Below, in pieces: positions 8,371-19,409 of a stretch of 38,113 bases of DNA (position 1 is its first letter; the number at the start of each line of letters is the position of its first letter). The stretch covers positions 1 to 38,113 of the forward strand of contig NZ_NBZV01000046.1 in NCBI RefSeq assembly GCF_002379095.1. The letters run 5' to 3'. Position numbers and translations under genes: made by a program. The notes under the pieces are model-generated. The model was not told the DNA's origin and searched no databases. It saw nothing but the letters and a program-made list of their open reading frames with translations. This DNA is from Polaromonas sp. AER18D-145. Lineage in GTDB: Bacteria; Pseudomonadota; Gammaproteobacteria; Burkholderiales; Burkholderiaceae_C.

Positions 8371-9819
8371 CTACTTGCCGATACAGAATTTCGAGAATAT
8401 CTCGCCCAGCAGGTCATCGGGCGTGAACTGGCCGGTGATGTCGCCCAGGGCATTCTGGGCCTGGCGCAGGTCTTCCGCCAGCAGGTCCAGCGCAGGCGCC
8501 GGTGCGTGCAGCTGTGCGTCAGCCCGCGCGAGTTGTGCCTCGACCTGGCGCAGCGCCCGCACATGGCGCTCACGCGCCATGAACACCCCTTCGGGCGCGG
8601 CCTGCCAGCCCACCACCTGCAGCAACTGCTGGCGCAGCTGCTGCAGGCCGGCGCCGGTTTTGGCGGAGATGGGCACACCGGAAGCAACCGCGGCCAGCAC
8701 CTCGGCACCCGCCATGTCGGACTTGTTCCAGACATCGATCACCGGTGTGTTGGCAGGCAGCCTGTCGGCAATGGCCTCCGCGATCTGTGCGTCCGCCGCG
8801 CGGTAGTTCATGGCAATGCGGAGGTCTTCGGGCGTGCGCTGGCGCGTCAGGTCATGCAGGAACAGCACGGCATCCGCACTCTGGATTTCCGTCCAGGCGC
8901 GTTCGATCCCGATTTTCTCGACTTCATCGATCTCGGGCAGCAGGCTGTCGCGCAGGCCCGCGGTGTCCACCACATGCAGGGGGACCCCATCGATCTGGAT
9001 CAGTTCGCTGACCTTGTCGCGCGTGGTGCCGGCCACCGGTGTCACGATGGCCAGTTCGGCACCTGCCAGCGCATTGAGCAGCGAGCTTTTGCCGGCATTG
9101 GGCTGGCCGGCAATGACGACCTTGATGCCTTCCCGCAGGATCGCGCCCTGCTGCGCACGCTGCAGCACCGTGGCCAGCGTCTGCTGCAGGCGGGTCAGCT
9201 GGCCCTGGGCATCGGCCTTCTGCAGGAAATCAATGTCTTCCTCGGGAAAATCGAGTGTGGCTTCCACCAGCATGCGCAGGTGCACCAGCTGGTCGAGCAG
9301 CGCATGGACTTCTTTCGAAAACTCCCCGGACAACGAGCGCGCCGCCGACCGCGCAGCCGTTTCGGTACTGGCGTCGATCAGGTCGGCAATCGCCTCGGCC
9401 TGTGCCAGGTCGATCTTGTCATTCAGGAAGGCGCGTTCGGTGAATTCACCGGGCTGGGCCAGGCGCAGGCCGGCGAGCCGCGGCCGGCCCGTGGCTGCAT
9501 CGTTGTCAGCGGCCGCCTCCAGGCAGCGTGCCAGCAGCAGCTGCAGCACCACCGGCCCGCCATGGGCCTGCAACTCGAGCACGTCTTCGCCGGTGTAGGA
9601 ATGCGGCGCCGGGAAAAAAATCGCCAGGCCCTGGTCGATCGGCCGACCGGCCGCGTCGCAAAAAGGCAGGTAACTGGCCTGCCGGGGTGTCAGCAAGCGG
9701 CCGCACAAAGCCTCGACCAACGGCGCCAGGGCCTTGCCTGAAATGCGAACAATGCCCACCGCGCCGCGGCCTGGTGCGGTGGCAATCGCTGTGATGGGAT
9801 GGTGATGACGGGCCAGCAT
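8371..9819 (-). CDS. mnmE: MnmE, tRNA uridine-5-carboxymethylaminomethyl modification GTPase
   Basis: A 482-residue GTPase that, with MnmG, modifies wobble U34 of certain tRNAs. The N-terminal folate-binding domain opens with [22 protein letters not shown] domain inserted in the helical domain carries [12 protein letters not shown] (near 235), a DTAGLRD-type switch and WNKSD (G4). The C-terminal CIGK carries the invariant cysteine. Last gene of the leftward rpmH-rnpA-yidD-yidC-mnmE block. A hairpin lies between it and yidC. Confidence 0.97.
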   Translation of the reverse strand: MLARHHHPITAIATAPGRGAVGIVRISGKALAPLVEALCGRLLTPRQASYLPFCDAAGRPIDQGLAIFFPAPHSYTGEDVLELQAHGGPVVLQLLLARCLEAAADNDAATGRPRLAGLRLAQPGEFTERAFLNDKIDLAQAEAIADLIDASTETAARSAARSLSGEFSKEVHALLDQLVHLRMLVEATLDFPEEDIDFLQKADAQGQLTRLQQTLATVLQRAQQGAILREGIKVVIAGQPNAGKSSLLNALAGAELAIVTPVAGTTRDKVSELIQIDGVPLHVVDTAGLRDSLLPEIDEVEKIGIERAWTEIQSADAVLFLHDLTRQRTPEDLRIAMNYRAADAQIAEAIADRLPANTPVIDVWNKSDMAGAEVLAAVASGVPISAKTGAGLQQLRQQLLQVVGWQAAPEGVFMARERHVRALRQVEAQLARADAQLHAPAPALDLLAEDLRQAQNALGDITGQFTPDDLLGEIFSKFCIGK

Positions 9820-9833
9820 GAAGGCACCATGTT

Positions 9834-9860
9834 AAAGGGCCGCGAAGCGGCCCTTTTTTT
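9834..9860 (+). terminator. GC-rich hairpin between yidC and mnmE
   Basis: AAGGGCCGC, a GAA loop, GCGGCCCTT and a run of seven T on the plus strand. The T run favours stopping rightward transcription, although yidC and mnmE are both read leftward; on the minus strand the hairpin is followed only by TTTAAC. It may act in both directions or partly uncouple mnmE from yidC. Confidence 0.75.
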
Positions 9861-9862
9861 GT

Positions 9863-11590
9863 TTACTTGAACTTCGGCAAATTGAACTGCGGCGGCACAC
9901 CCATCCGGGTGTTGATCACCCACTGCTGCGCGATCGACAGCACGTTGTTGGTGATCCAGTAGAGCACCAGGCCGGCCGGGAAGAAGAAGAACATCACGCT
10001 GAAAATCAGCGGCATGAACCACATCAGCTTGGCCTGCATCGGATCGGGTGGCGTCGGGTTCAGGGCCGTCTGCAGCATGGTGGTCAGCGTCATCACGATG
10101 GGCAGGATGAAGTAGGGGTCAGGCGAGGACAAATCCTTGATCCACAAGATCCAGGGCGCGTTGCGCATCTCGACCGAACTGAGCAACACCCAGTACAGCG
10201 CAATGAACACGGGAATCTGGATCAGGATGGGGAAGCAGCCACCCATGGGGTTGACCTTTTCGTCGCGGTACATCTTCATCATGGCTTGCTGCATTTCCTG
10301 CGGCTTGTCTTTCAGCCGCTCGCGCATTTCCATGATCTTCGGGTTGACCGCCTTCATCTTGGCCATGCTGGCGTAGGCCTTGGCATTGAGCCAGTAGAAC
10401 GCGGCCTTGAGCAGCAGCACCAGCGCCACGATGGACCAGCCCCAGTTCTGCAGGAAGCCGTGCAGCTTGTCGAGCAGCCAGTACAGTGGTTTGGCCAGAA
10501 TCGTCAGCCAGCCGTAGTCCTTGACCAGCTCCAGGCCGGGCGTGATGGCTTCGAGCTGCTTTTCAATCTGGGGGCCCACAAAAAACCGGGCTTCCACCGT
10601 TTTGGTGGTGCCAGGTGCCACAACCCCCAGCGGCGTGATCATGCCCACCGCATACAAGTTGGTGTCGACCTTGCGCAGGAAGATGTCCCGCTGGACGCCG
10701 TCGGCCAGCATCCAGGCCGACGCAAAATAATGCTGCACCATGGCCACGTAGCCATTGCTCGCCTGCTTCTCGACATCCACCTTGTTTTTTTCGATGTCGC
10801 TGAACTCGACCTTCTGGTATTTCTTGGCCTCGGTGTAAAGCGCCGGACCGGTGAAGGTGGAGTAAAACGAGGACTCGCCGGGCGGCTTGTTGCCGTCACG
10901 AACCAGTTGCAGGTACAGCTGCGGCGATGCCGCGCTGGTGCCCGTGTTGACCACGTCATGACGCACGGTCATGTCATAAACGCCGCGCTTGAGCGTGTAG
11001 GTCTTGACCAGCTTGACGCCACCGACCTCGGCCGACTCGAATTTGATTTCCAGGGTGTCCTGGCCTTCCTTGAGCGTGCGCTCGCCCGGAACGGCGGTCA
11101 TCAGCGTCTTGTGGGTCGGGAAACTGCCGCCTTCGGCACCGGCGATCAGGCCGGACTGCGCCACGTAGACACGCGCCGCGCTTTCATCGAGCAGTACAAA
11201 GCCGGAAGACTGGTCGACCATGTCCTTGTGCTTGAGGAAAGAGGAGTGGACCAACGTACCACCTTCGGTGTCGAAGGTCAGGCTCAGCACATCGGTGTTG
11301 ACGACCAGGCGCTGCTTGGTGGCCGACGGGGTGGTGGCAGGCAGCGCGCCCGCGGCCGAAGCCGCCGCGGCGCCGGCCACCGGTGCCGGCACGGCACTAA
11401 CGCCGGCCTGGCCGGTGGGCACGCTGGCGGCACTGGCCGGCTTGCTCGCCGGTGCCGTGGTGCTCACGGCGGGAGCGGGCGACGGGAAAAAGGTGGCCTT
11501 GTGGCCATTGAAGAGCTGCCACTGGTCCCACAGCAGGACCATGGAAAACCCAAAAATCACCCACAAAATGGTACGGCGAATGTCGTTCAT
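9863..11590 (-). CDS. yidC: YidC, membrane protein insertase
   Basis: A 575-residue inner-membrane insertase of the YidC/Oxa1/Alb3 family, acting alone or with SecYEG. It starts with a membrane anchor (ILWVIFGFSMVLLW). A long Ala/Pro/Val-rich linker and a large periplasmic domain follow (about 90-350). The conserved five-helix core begins near WLDKL and includes the cytoplasmic loop with MKAVNPKIMEMRERLKDKP. The positively charged end is short. The ATG overlaps the yidD stop by four bases (ATGA). Confidence 0.97.
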   Translation of the reverse strand: MNDIRRTILWVIFGFSMVLLWDQWQLFNGHKATFFPSPAPAVSTTAPASKPASAASVPTGQAGVSAVPAPVAGAAAASAAGALPATTPSATKQRLVVNTDVLSLTFDTEGGTLVHSSFLKHKDMVDQSSGFVLLDESAARVYVAQSGLIAGAEGGSFPTHKTLMTAVPGERTLKEGQDTLEIKFESAEVGGVKLVKTYTLKRGVYDMTVRHDVVNTGTSAASPQLYLQLVRDGNKPPGESSFYSTFTGPALYTEAKKYQKVEFSDIEKNKVDVEKQASNGYVAMVQHYFASAWMLADGVQRDIFLRKVDTNLYAVGMITPLGVVAPGTTKTVEARFFVGPQIEKQLEAITPGLELVKDYGWLTILAKPLYWLLDKLHGFLQNWGWSIVALVLLLKAAFYWLNAKAYASMAKMKAVNPKIMEMRERLKDKPQEMQQAMMKMYRDEKVNPMGGCFPILIQIPVFIALYWVLLSSVEMRNAPWILWIKDLSSPDPYFILPIVMTLTTMLQTALNPTPPDPMQAKLMWFMPLIFSVMFFFFPAGLVLYWITNNVLSIAQQWVINTRMGVPPQFNLPKFK

Positions 11591-11925
11591 GACGGCTTCT
11601 TTTTAGAGGGGATCGAGGCCACGGACGTGACCAGACGGGTGAAAAGGGAAGGGCGGCCGGAGGGCGGCGGCACCGGATCGTAACCGCCGCTGCACCAGGG
11701 GTGGCAACGCGCCACACGGTAAAGCATCAGGTAGCTGCCCCGGGCGGCGCCATGCTGCTGCAAGGCCTGCAGCGAATAGGCTGAACAGGTCGGCTCAAAG
11801 CGGCACGACGATCCCAGCCAGGGGCTGAGCAGGAGGCGGTAACCCTTGACCAGGGCCACCAGGGTTTTCTGCGGCAGCCGGCTGACCGTCACCGCCGCGC
11901 GGCGAAGTGTGAACAGCGCGCTCAT
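11587..11925 (-). CDS. yidD: YidD, membrane protein insertion efficiency factor
   Basis: A 112-residue protein with the compact YidD core LVKGYRLLLSPWLGSSCRF, the CSAYSLQALQQHG block and a CHPWCSGGYDPVP motif with conserved cysteines. It lies at the inner membrane and aids YidC-dependent insertion. The tail after PVPP is longer than in the E. coli protein and ends in lysines. It is coupled to both neighbours: its ATG overlaps the rnpA stop by four bases, and its stop overlaps the yidC start. Confidence 0.95.
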   Translation of the reverse strand: MSALFTLRRAAVTVSRLPQKTLVALVKGYRLLLSPWLGSSCRFEPTCSAYSLQALQQHGAARGSYLMLYRVARCHPWCSGGYDPVPPPSGRPSLFTRLVTSVASIPSKKKPS

Positions 11926-12332
11926 GCGGCCTGCGCCCCGGCCTGCATCAAGGCCTGCACTTCGCTGCGCACGGCCTGCTTGAGCGCCTCCGAACTGGCG
12001 CTGACAAATTCCTTGCGCGAAAAGTCACGACGCAAACGGATCACCCACCCGGAACGGGACAGGCGAGGCGAAAAATCAGCGCTCACGGTGTAGATCTGTC
12101 TTTTGATGGCGTTGCGCGTGACGGCGCGTTTGGCCCAGCGTTTAGGCACCATCGCCCCGACCCAGACATCCTGAACGGGAAACAGGTCTGGCGTGTCATG
12201 GGTCTTGCTGGGCACGGTTTGCGCGTTCATGGCATCGAGCGCATTGCGGTGCAATGCGAAATGCGTTGTTCTTGCAACAATGGCGCCAGCAAGGACTGCC
12301 TGGAACTGGGGTCGGGTTTTAAGCCGCTGCAC
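11922..12332 (-). CDS. rnpA: RnpA, protein component of ribonuclease P
   Basis: RNase P protein, which with M1 RNA trims tRNA 5' ends. The RNR motif region is visible as RWAKRAVTRNAIKRQIY, with basic surface residues around it, and the opening RLKTRPQFQAVL is typical of the family in Burkholderiales. The open frame extends to a TTG at 12356 (144 residues). I prefer the GTG at 12332 (136 residues) because the conserved region starts there, but neither start has a clear Shine-Dalgarno sequence. A Ser/Thr/Asp-rich insert at about residues 36-50 precedes the core. It follows rpmH by 45 bases. Confidence 0.9.
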   Translation of the reverse strand: MQRLKTRPQFQAVLAGAIVARTTHFALHRNALDAMNAQTVPSKTHDTPDLFPVQDVWVGAMVPKRWAKRAVTRNAIKRQIYTVSADFSPRLSRSGWVIRLRRDFSRKEFVSASSEALKQAVRSEVQALMQAGAQAA

Positions 12333-12377
12333 TAGCGCCAAGCGTCCGCGAAGCAATCGGCCTGCTGGACCCGGAGC

Positions 12378-12512
12378 TTATACAGCCAGGCGCTTGCGGC
12401 CTTTGGCGCGACGGGCCGCAATCACTGCGCGGCCGCCACGTGTTTTCATGCGTGACAGGAAACCGTGCGTACGGGCGCGCTTGACTTTGGAAGGTTGGTA
12501 TGTGCGTTTCAT
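12378..12512 (-). CDS. rpmH: Ribosomal protein bL34
   Basis: A 44-residue ribosomal protein read directly from the minus strand. It begins [18 protein letters not shown] and ends GRKRLAV, the full usual length. It is highly basic. It heads the leftward operon with rnpA, yidD and yidC, a layout conserved next to dnaA in many bacteria. The upstream sequence on the minus strand contains TAGGACCC before the ATG. Confidence 0.97.
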   Translation of the reverse strand: MKRTYQPSKVKRARTHGFLSRMKTRGGRAVIAARRAKGRKRLAV

Positions 12513-12694
12513 GATGGGTCCTACAAGCTACAAAAAGCTCCCTTGAGCAAAATCTGAAAATTCTGCGATTCGATCCTGGCGGCTGTACAACACAACCAAC
12601 TCTGCAAGTCAGCAGGGCCCGCAAGGCGTAAACGGTGCTTGAAAACAAGCATCACCACGGCGCGCCGACCCGCTATGAATCAGGGAAACCCACG

Positions 12695-12722
12695 ATTATC
12701 GCAGATTTCCCAACGCTGGCAA
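12695..12722 (-). promoter_or_regulatory. Candidate sigma-70 promoter of the rpmH operon
   Basis: On the minus strand TTGCCA is followed after 16 bases by GATAAT, close to the -35 and -10 consensus. It lies about 180 bases upstream of rpmH, leaving a long leader. Confidence 0.5.
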
Positions 12723-12834
12723 CAAGTTAGGGGCCGCATTGCCGGTAAATGCTGAGATCCGCCTGACAACGCCGGCGTCAGGGGCGCGCAACGCCGGGCC
12801 ATCGCTGTCTAGGTTAAAACCCGAAGTCTTTTTT

Positions 12835-12843
12835 TGTGGATAA
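12835..12843 (-). promoter_or_regulatory. Consensus DnaA box before dnaA
   Basis: Plus strand TGTGGATAA, the exact complement of the consensus TTATCCACA. It lies about 60 bases before the chosen dnaA start, a usual place for DnaA autoregulation and origin binding. Confidence 0.85.
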
Positions 12844-12884
12844 CTACGCCAGACGACTACAATAACGGGTGCCAAAAATTAATA

Positions 12885-12893
12885 ATATCCACA
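12885..12893 (+). promoter_or_regulatory. Near-consensus DnaA box before dnaA
   Basis: ATATCCACA, one mismatch from TTATCCACA, ten bases before the chosen dnaA ATG and facing the box at 12835. Confidence 0.55.
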
Positions 12894-12902
12894 AGCAAAA
12901 GC

Positions 12903-14333
12903 ATGCTGGCCAATGCGACTACCCAGCCCCCGGACGCCATGCGTGAGGGAGCCGTTCACAGTTCGAGCCAGGACTTGTGGCAAAGCTGCGTAGACCATCT
13001 GGCGCAGGAACTGCCCGAGCAGCAGTTCAACACCTGGATCCGTCCGCTGGTGGCCGAGGTCGCCGACGACCTGTCCAAAGTCACCATCCAAGTTGCCAAC
13101 CGCTTCAAGCTGGACTGGATACGCGCGCAATACGCCGGCCGTATTTCTGCCCTGCTGGAGAAGGTTTCCGGTCACAGCATCCACCTTGAGTTAGCGCTCG
13201 CTCAGCGCGAACCCGGCATCCGGTCTGCACCTCTAACCCGCAGCTTCGAGGGCAATGGCGTCACCGAGCCGGCTGGTTTGGGTGTCGCCGAAGACGCTGC
13301 CGGTGCGCCGTTCAAGAGCCGGCTCAACACCGCGCTGACCTTCGACACCCTGATCGAAGGCACGGCCAACCGCATGGGCCGGGCCGCCGCCATGCATGTG
13401 GCAAGCAGTCTGGGCCAGCTTTACAACCCGCTGTTCATCTATGGCGGCGTCGGCCTGGGCAAGACCCACCTGATGCACGCCATCGGCAACAAGCTGATGG
13501 TCGACAACCCTGCGGCCAAAGTTCTCTACATCCACGCCGAGCAATTTGTGTCGGATGTGGTTAAAGCCTACCAGCGCAAGACTTTTGACGAGTTCAAGGA
13601 GCGTTACCACTCGCTCGATCTGCTGCTGATCGACGACGTGCAGTTCCTCGCCAACAAGGACCGCACCCAGGAAGAGTTCTTCAACGCCTTCGAGGCGCTG
13701 CTGACCAAGAAGTCGCACATCGTGATGACCAGCGACACCTACCCCAAGGGGCTGACGGACATCCACGAGCGCCTGATCTCGCGTTTTGACTCCGGGCTGA
13801 CGGTGGCCATCGAGCCGCCCGAGCTGGAGATGCGTGTAGCCATCCTGATCCGCAAGGCCGAGGCCGAAGGCACGGTCATGCCCGAGGAGGTCGCGTTTTT
13901 TGTGGCCAAGAACGTGCGCTCCAACGTGCGCGAGCTTGAAGGCGCACTGCGCAAGATCCTCGCCTACTCGCGCTTCAACCTCAAGGAAATTTCCATCCAG
14001 CTGGCACGGGAAGCCCTGCGCGACCTGTTGTCCATCCAGAACCGCCAGATATCGGTCGAGAACATCCAGAAGACCGTGGCCGACTATTACAAGATTAAAG
14101 TCGCCGACATGTATTCGAAGAAGCGGCCCGCCAGCATTGCCCGGCCGCGCCAGATTGCCATGTACCTGGCCAAGGAACTGACCCAGAAGAGCCTTCCGGA
14201 GATTGGCGAGCTGTTTGGCGGCCGCGACCACACCACGGTGTTGCATGCTGTGCGCAAGATGGCCGCCGAGCGCCAGCAGATGACCGAACTCAATCAGCAG
14301 CTGCACGTGCTGGAACAAACCCTGAAAGGCTGA
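12903..14333 (+). CDS. dnaA: DnaA, chromosomal replication initiator
   Basis: A 476-residue AAA+ initiator that binds DnaA boxes and opens oriC. Domain I opens with [18 protein letters not shown]. The Walker A loop is [13 protein letters not shown] (about 181-193), Walker B is LLLIDDVQF, and the C-terminal DNA-binding signature is [15 protein letters not shown]. The start is uncertain. ATG at 12903 and ATG at 12939 are both possible and both lack a strong ribosome site; a TTG frame start at 12834 overlaps a DnaA box and is unlikely. First gene of the dnaA-dnaN-gyrB series. Confidence 0.96.
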   Translation: MLANATTQPPDAMREGAVHSSSQDLWQSCVDHLAQELPEQQFNTWIRPLVAEVADDLSKVTIQVANRFKLDWIRAQYAGRISALLEKVSGHSIHLELALAQREPGIRSAPLTRSFEGNGVTEPAGLGVAEDAAGAPFKSRLNTALTFDTLIEGTANRMGRAAAMHVASSLGQLYNPLFIYGGVGLGKTHLMHAIGNKLMVDNPAAKVLYIHAEQFVSDVVKAYQRKTFDEFKERYHSLDLLLIDDVQFLANKDRTQEEFFNAFEALLTKKSHIVMTSDTYPKGLTDIHERLISRFDSGLTVAIEPPELEMRVAILIRKAEAEGTVMPEEVAFFVAKNVRSNVRELEGALRKILAYSRFNLKEISIQLAREALRDLLSIQNRQISVENIQKTVADYYKIKVADMYSKKRPASIARPRQIAMYLAKELTQKSLPEIGELFGGRDHTTVLHAVRKMAAERQQMTELNQQLHVLEQTLKG

Positions 14334-14414
14334 ATTGAATACTTTTTCAGCCACTTTCCACCGGTTTCAGGCTCGCCTGACAACCATGGGGACAACTTTT
14401 GAACAACTGATGAC

Positions 14415-14423
14415 TTATCCACA
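14415..14423 (+). promoter_or_regulatory. Consensus DnaA box after dnaA
   Basis: TTATCCACA, an exact match to the consensus, between dnaA and dnaN. Confidence 0.85.
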
Positions 14424-14532
14424 GGGGAAGTGGATTTCCGGAAGTTGTTCATATCAAGCGGCAGGGTAGGGAGTGGTCTGACCACAAGGTTAAACAAGCG
14501 CCAAGTAGTTGATCAAAAAGAAGAAAATAGGG

Positions 14533-14571
14533 CTGTCCACAGAAACGGGCTTCCCTTATCTACTACTACTA
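14533..14571 (+). promoter_or_regulatory. DnaA box plus DnaA-trio tract
   Basis: CTGTCCACA (two mismatches from the consensus box) is followed by an 18-base spacer with a GGGCTTCCC core and then four CTA triplets, that is TAG repeats on the opposite strand. DnaA-trios are single-strand loading sites for DnaA next to a box, and the polarity seen here is the expected one. Confidence 0.6.
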
Positions 14572-14602
14572 ATTTGAATTAAAGAAATAAGAGGTTAAGA
14601 CA

Positions 14603-15709
14603 GTGATCGTTCTTAAAGCCACCCAGGATAAAGTTTTGTCGGTTCTGCAATCGGTCGCGGGCATTGTTGAGCGTCGGCACACGCTGCCGATTCTGGCCAA
14701 CGTGCTGATCCGCAAGACCGGCGCGCAGCTGCAGCTGACAACCAGCGACCTGGAAATCCAGATCCGCACGACAGCCGAGCTGGACGGTGACACGGGCAAC
14801 TTCACGACCACGGTCGGTGCACGCAAGCTCATCGACATCCTGCGTTCCATGCCCAGCGACCAGACGGTGTCGCTGGAGTCGGCGCAGAACAAGCTGATCC
14901 TCAAGGGTGGCAAGAGCCGCTTCACGCTGCAGACGCTGCCGGCCGAAGACTTTCCGCTGGTGCAGGAAGCCGCCAACTTTGGCCCGAGCTTCTCGGTGCC
15001 GCAAAAGGTGCTGAAAGAGCTGCTGAACCAGGTGTCGTTCGCCATGGCCGTGCACGACATCCGTTACTACCTCAACGGCATCCTGTTCGTCGCCGAAGGC
15101 AAGCAGCTCAGCCTGGTGGCCACCGACGGCCACCGCCTGGCGTTTTCGTCGGCCACGCTCGACGTCGAGGTGCCGCGCCAGGAAGTGATCCTGCCGCGCA
15201 AGACGGTGCTGGAGATGCAGCGCCTGCTCAGCGACAAGGAAGGCGCGATCGAGATGCAGTTCGCCGGCAACCAGGCCAAGTTCAGCTTCGAAGGCATGGA
15301 GTTCGTCACCAAGCTGGTCGAGGGCAAGTTCCCCGACTACAACCGCGTGATCCCGAAGAACCACAAGAACATCATCACCCTGGGCCGCGTGCCGCTGCTG
15401 GCCTCGCTGCAGCGCACCGCCATTTTGACCAGCGAGAAGTTCAAGGGCGTGCGCCTGAACATCGAGCCCGGCACCCTGCGTGTGGCGTCCAACAATGCCG
15501 AGCAGGAGGAAGCGGTCGACGAGCTCGACATCGACTACGGCGGCGACGCCATCGAGATCGGTTTCAACGTGACCTACCTGATCGACGCCCTGGCCAACAT
15601 GGACCAGGACATGGTGAAGATCGAGCTGGCCGATTCCAACAGCTCTGCGCTGCTGACGATTCCGGACAACGCTGCCTTCAAATACGTCGTGATGCCGATG
15701 CGGATTTAA
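14603..15709 (+). CDS. dnaN: DnaN, DNA polymerase III beta sliding clamp
   Basis: A 368-residue clamp with three similar domains that encircles DNA and tethers Pol III. It opens VIVLKATQDKVLSVLQSV from a GTG start with AGAGG upstream. HTLPILANVL, DGHRLAF (mid domain) and the C-terminal VMPMRI are family signatures, and the length is standard. It lies between the probable unwinding site and gyrB. A stem-loop lies between it and gyrB. Confidence 0.98.
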   Translation: MIVLKATQDKVLSVLQSVAGIVERRHTLPILANVLIRKTGAQLQLTTSDLEIQIRTTAELDGDTGNFTTTVGARKLIDILRSMPSDQTVSLESAQNKLILKGGKSRFTLQTLPAEDFPLVQEAANFGPSFSVPQKVLKELLNQVSFAMAVHDIRYYLNGILFVAEGKQLSLVATDGHRLAFSSATLDVEVPRQEVILPRKTVLEMQRLLSDKEGAIEMQFAGNQAKFSFEGMEFVTKLVEGKFPDYNRVIPKNHKNIITLGRVPLLASLQRTAILTSEKFKGVRLNIEPGTLRVASNNAEQEEAVDELDIDYGGDAIEIGFNVTYLIDALANMDQDMVKIELADSNSSALLTIPDNAAFKYVVMPMRI

Positions 15710-15748
15710 GCGTTACAGCCCTCAAAAACCAAAACCGCCACCCAGCCG

Positions 15749-15770
15749 AACCCGCTAGCCAAAGCGGGTT
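15749..15770 (+). terminator. Stem-loop between dnaN and gyrB
   Basis: AACCCGCT and AGCGGGTT pair perfectly around a six-base loop, 40 bases after dnaN and 32 before gyrB. It is followed by TGGTC rather than a full T tract, so it may be a weak terminator or an mRNA-processing or attenuation hairpin. Confidence 0.5.
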
Positions 15771-15789
15771 TGGTCATTCAAGAGATTGA

Positions 15790-18429
<2,640 letters not shown>

Positions 18430-18453
18430 GGTGTTCAGCGCATAATTTGCAGC

Positions 18454-18753
18454 ATGAACATTGCACCGGCCCAACGCTCACAGATCGCCGAGATCTGCAG
18501 GCGCTATCACGTCCGCAAGATGAGCATGTTTGGGTCAGCAGCAATGGGGCAGGAGCGTCCTGAGAGCGATGTGGATTTGCTGGTGGAGTTTATTCCGGGA
18601 GAGGCCCCCAGCGGCTTTGCCCTGGTTGACATGCAGGACGAGTTGTCTGCAGCGTTTGACGGACGAAAAATTGACTTGGCTTTTCCTTCCATTCTCCGAA
18701 ATGCCTACCGGCGCATGGCAATTGAGCCGCAATTGCGACCCGTTTTTGAATGA
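18454..18753 (+). CDS. mntA: MntA-type nucleotidyltransferase antitoxin
   Basis: A 99-residue minimal nucleotidyltransferase (MNT). The signature GS-x10-D-x-D is exact: Gly27, Ser28, then Asp39 and Asp41 in SDVDLLVEF. In characterised MntA-HepT pairs this enzyme AMPylates a tyrosine of the HEPN toxin and so silences it. Its stop overlaps the start of the next gene by four bases (ATGA), as expected for a coupled toxin-antitoxin pair. It starts 24 bases after gyrB; CATAAT just upstream may be a -10 element. Confidence 0.9.
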   Translation: MNIAPAQRSQIAEICRRYHVRKMSMFGSAAMGQERPESDVDLLVEFIPGEAPSGFALVDMQDELSAAFDGRKIDLAFPSILRNAYRRMAIEPQLRPVFE

Positions 18754-19100
18754 CGATTGATCGCACGCCGGCACATCTGGCCGATATGCCGCAGTTTGTG
18801 CAGGAGATCCGCGGATTGCTTGCAGATCAGCCTCTCGAAAGGTTTCTGGCGAACCGGGTGCTTTGTCTGGCGACGGAAAAACTGTTTATCAATCTCGGTG
18901 AAGCTGCCAGCCGCATAGACGTGGCGCATTGTGGGCAGATGCCCAATGTGCCATGGCGACAGGTGATCGGCTTGCGCAACATACTGGCGCACGGCTATGA
19001 GCAGGTTGAACATGAAACCTTGTTCAACACCGTCACACAGGATCTCCCTCAGCTTGAGGACGCATTAAGCCAGGAGCTGCTGAGGTATCAGCTGCGTTGA
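18750..19100 (+). CDS. hepT: HepT-type HEPN ribonuclease toxin
   Basis: A 116-residue DUF86/HEPN protein. The RNase motif R-x4-H-x-Y is seen as RNILAHGY (Arg76, His81, Tyr83); the tyrosine is the position modified by MntA in studied pairs. The helical context is usual (LFINLGEAASRI, then PWRQVIGLRNILAH). It lies directly after mntA with a four-base overlap. All key residues are intact, so the pair is probably active. Confidence 0.92.
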   Translation: MTIDRTPAHLADMPQFVQEIRGLLADQPLERFLANRVLCLATEKLFINLGEAASRIDVAHCGQMPNVPWRQVIGLRNILAHGYEQVEHETLFNTVTQDLPQLEDALSQELLRYQLR

Positions 19101-19196
19101 GATTCCCGGTGTGACATCGACGTGTAAGGGATAGGCCGCGCAACGCAACGTGAGTCCCGCCCGGGTGAGGTTCTGCGGTTCTATCAGCGAAAAGGC

Positions 19197-19250
19197 CATG
19201 AAAATCCACCATGAAATGTTCGAATTTCATGGTCTTTTGTTACCATGAAT
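19197..19250. promoter_or_regulatory. Cluster of CCATGAAA-type inverted repeats
   Basis: Four copies of a CCATGAA motif in both orientations, including the near-palindrome CCATGAAAT...AATTTCATGG at 19209-19232. They lie just before the ATPase gene tail and the exonuclease gene. An operator is plausible; leftover sequence of the lost gene is the alternative. Confidence 0.35.
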
Positions 19251-19409
19251 ACACGATTGAACGCAGTGACCCCCAGCATGCGTATTGCCATGAACGACCT
19301 GAAGCTCGATAGCTTGTATGTGGTGTACCCGGGGCTGCATCGCTACAAGCTGGCCGACGGCATCGAGGCGGTCCCGCTCTGGGCCATGCTGCCCGGTGAC
19401 CTGGCATGA
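19245..19409 (+). pseudogene. C-terminal remnant of an AAA/DUF4143-type ATPase gene
   Basis: An open 54-codon stretch containing VTPSMRIAMNDLKL, LYVVYPG and a YKLADGIEAVPL end. This resembles the C-terminus of ATP-binding proteins of the DUF4143 (ATPase, restriction-type) class. Nothing of the ATPase core exists upstream; an in-frame stop lies at 19212. The fragment starts with an ATG and overlaps the exonuclease start by four bases, so it may still be translated and couple to it. The family call is from memory of the tail pattern. Confidence 0.5.

Larger units (their letters stand above)
12513..12902. other. rpmH-dnaA intergenic regulatory region
   Basis: About 390 bases without a gene, holding the leftward rpmH promoter (12695-12722), a CCTGAC/GTCAGG inverted repeat near 12767-12782, and two DnaA-box-like sites close to dnaA. 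I see no clear rightward dnaA promoter hexamers. It may form the upstream half of a bipartite origin or serve dnaA autoregulation. Confidence 0.6.
14334..14602. other. oriC: dnaA-dnaN intergenic region, probable oriC unwinding site
   Basis: A 269-base AT-richer gap. It holds a perfect DnaA box (14415-14423), a weaker box CTGTCCACA (14533-14541), a short GC-containing spacer, the tract CTACTACTACTA (14560-14571), and then an AT-rich stretch with AATTTGAATTAAAG. The order box, spacer, trio tract, AT-rich DNA and its orientation match the basal unwinding system known from Bacillus subtilis oriC. Gene orientation also diverges around this region. Confidence 0.75.

Noticed and set aside
12834..12902. 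TTG start giving a longer DnaA
   Set aside because: It would place the start codon beside a perfect DnaA box and add residues unlike DnaA domain I.
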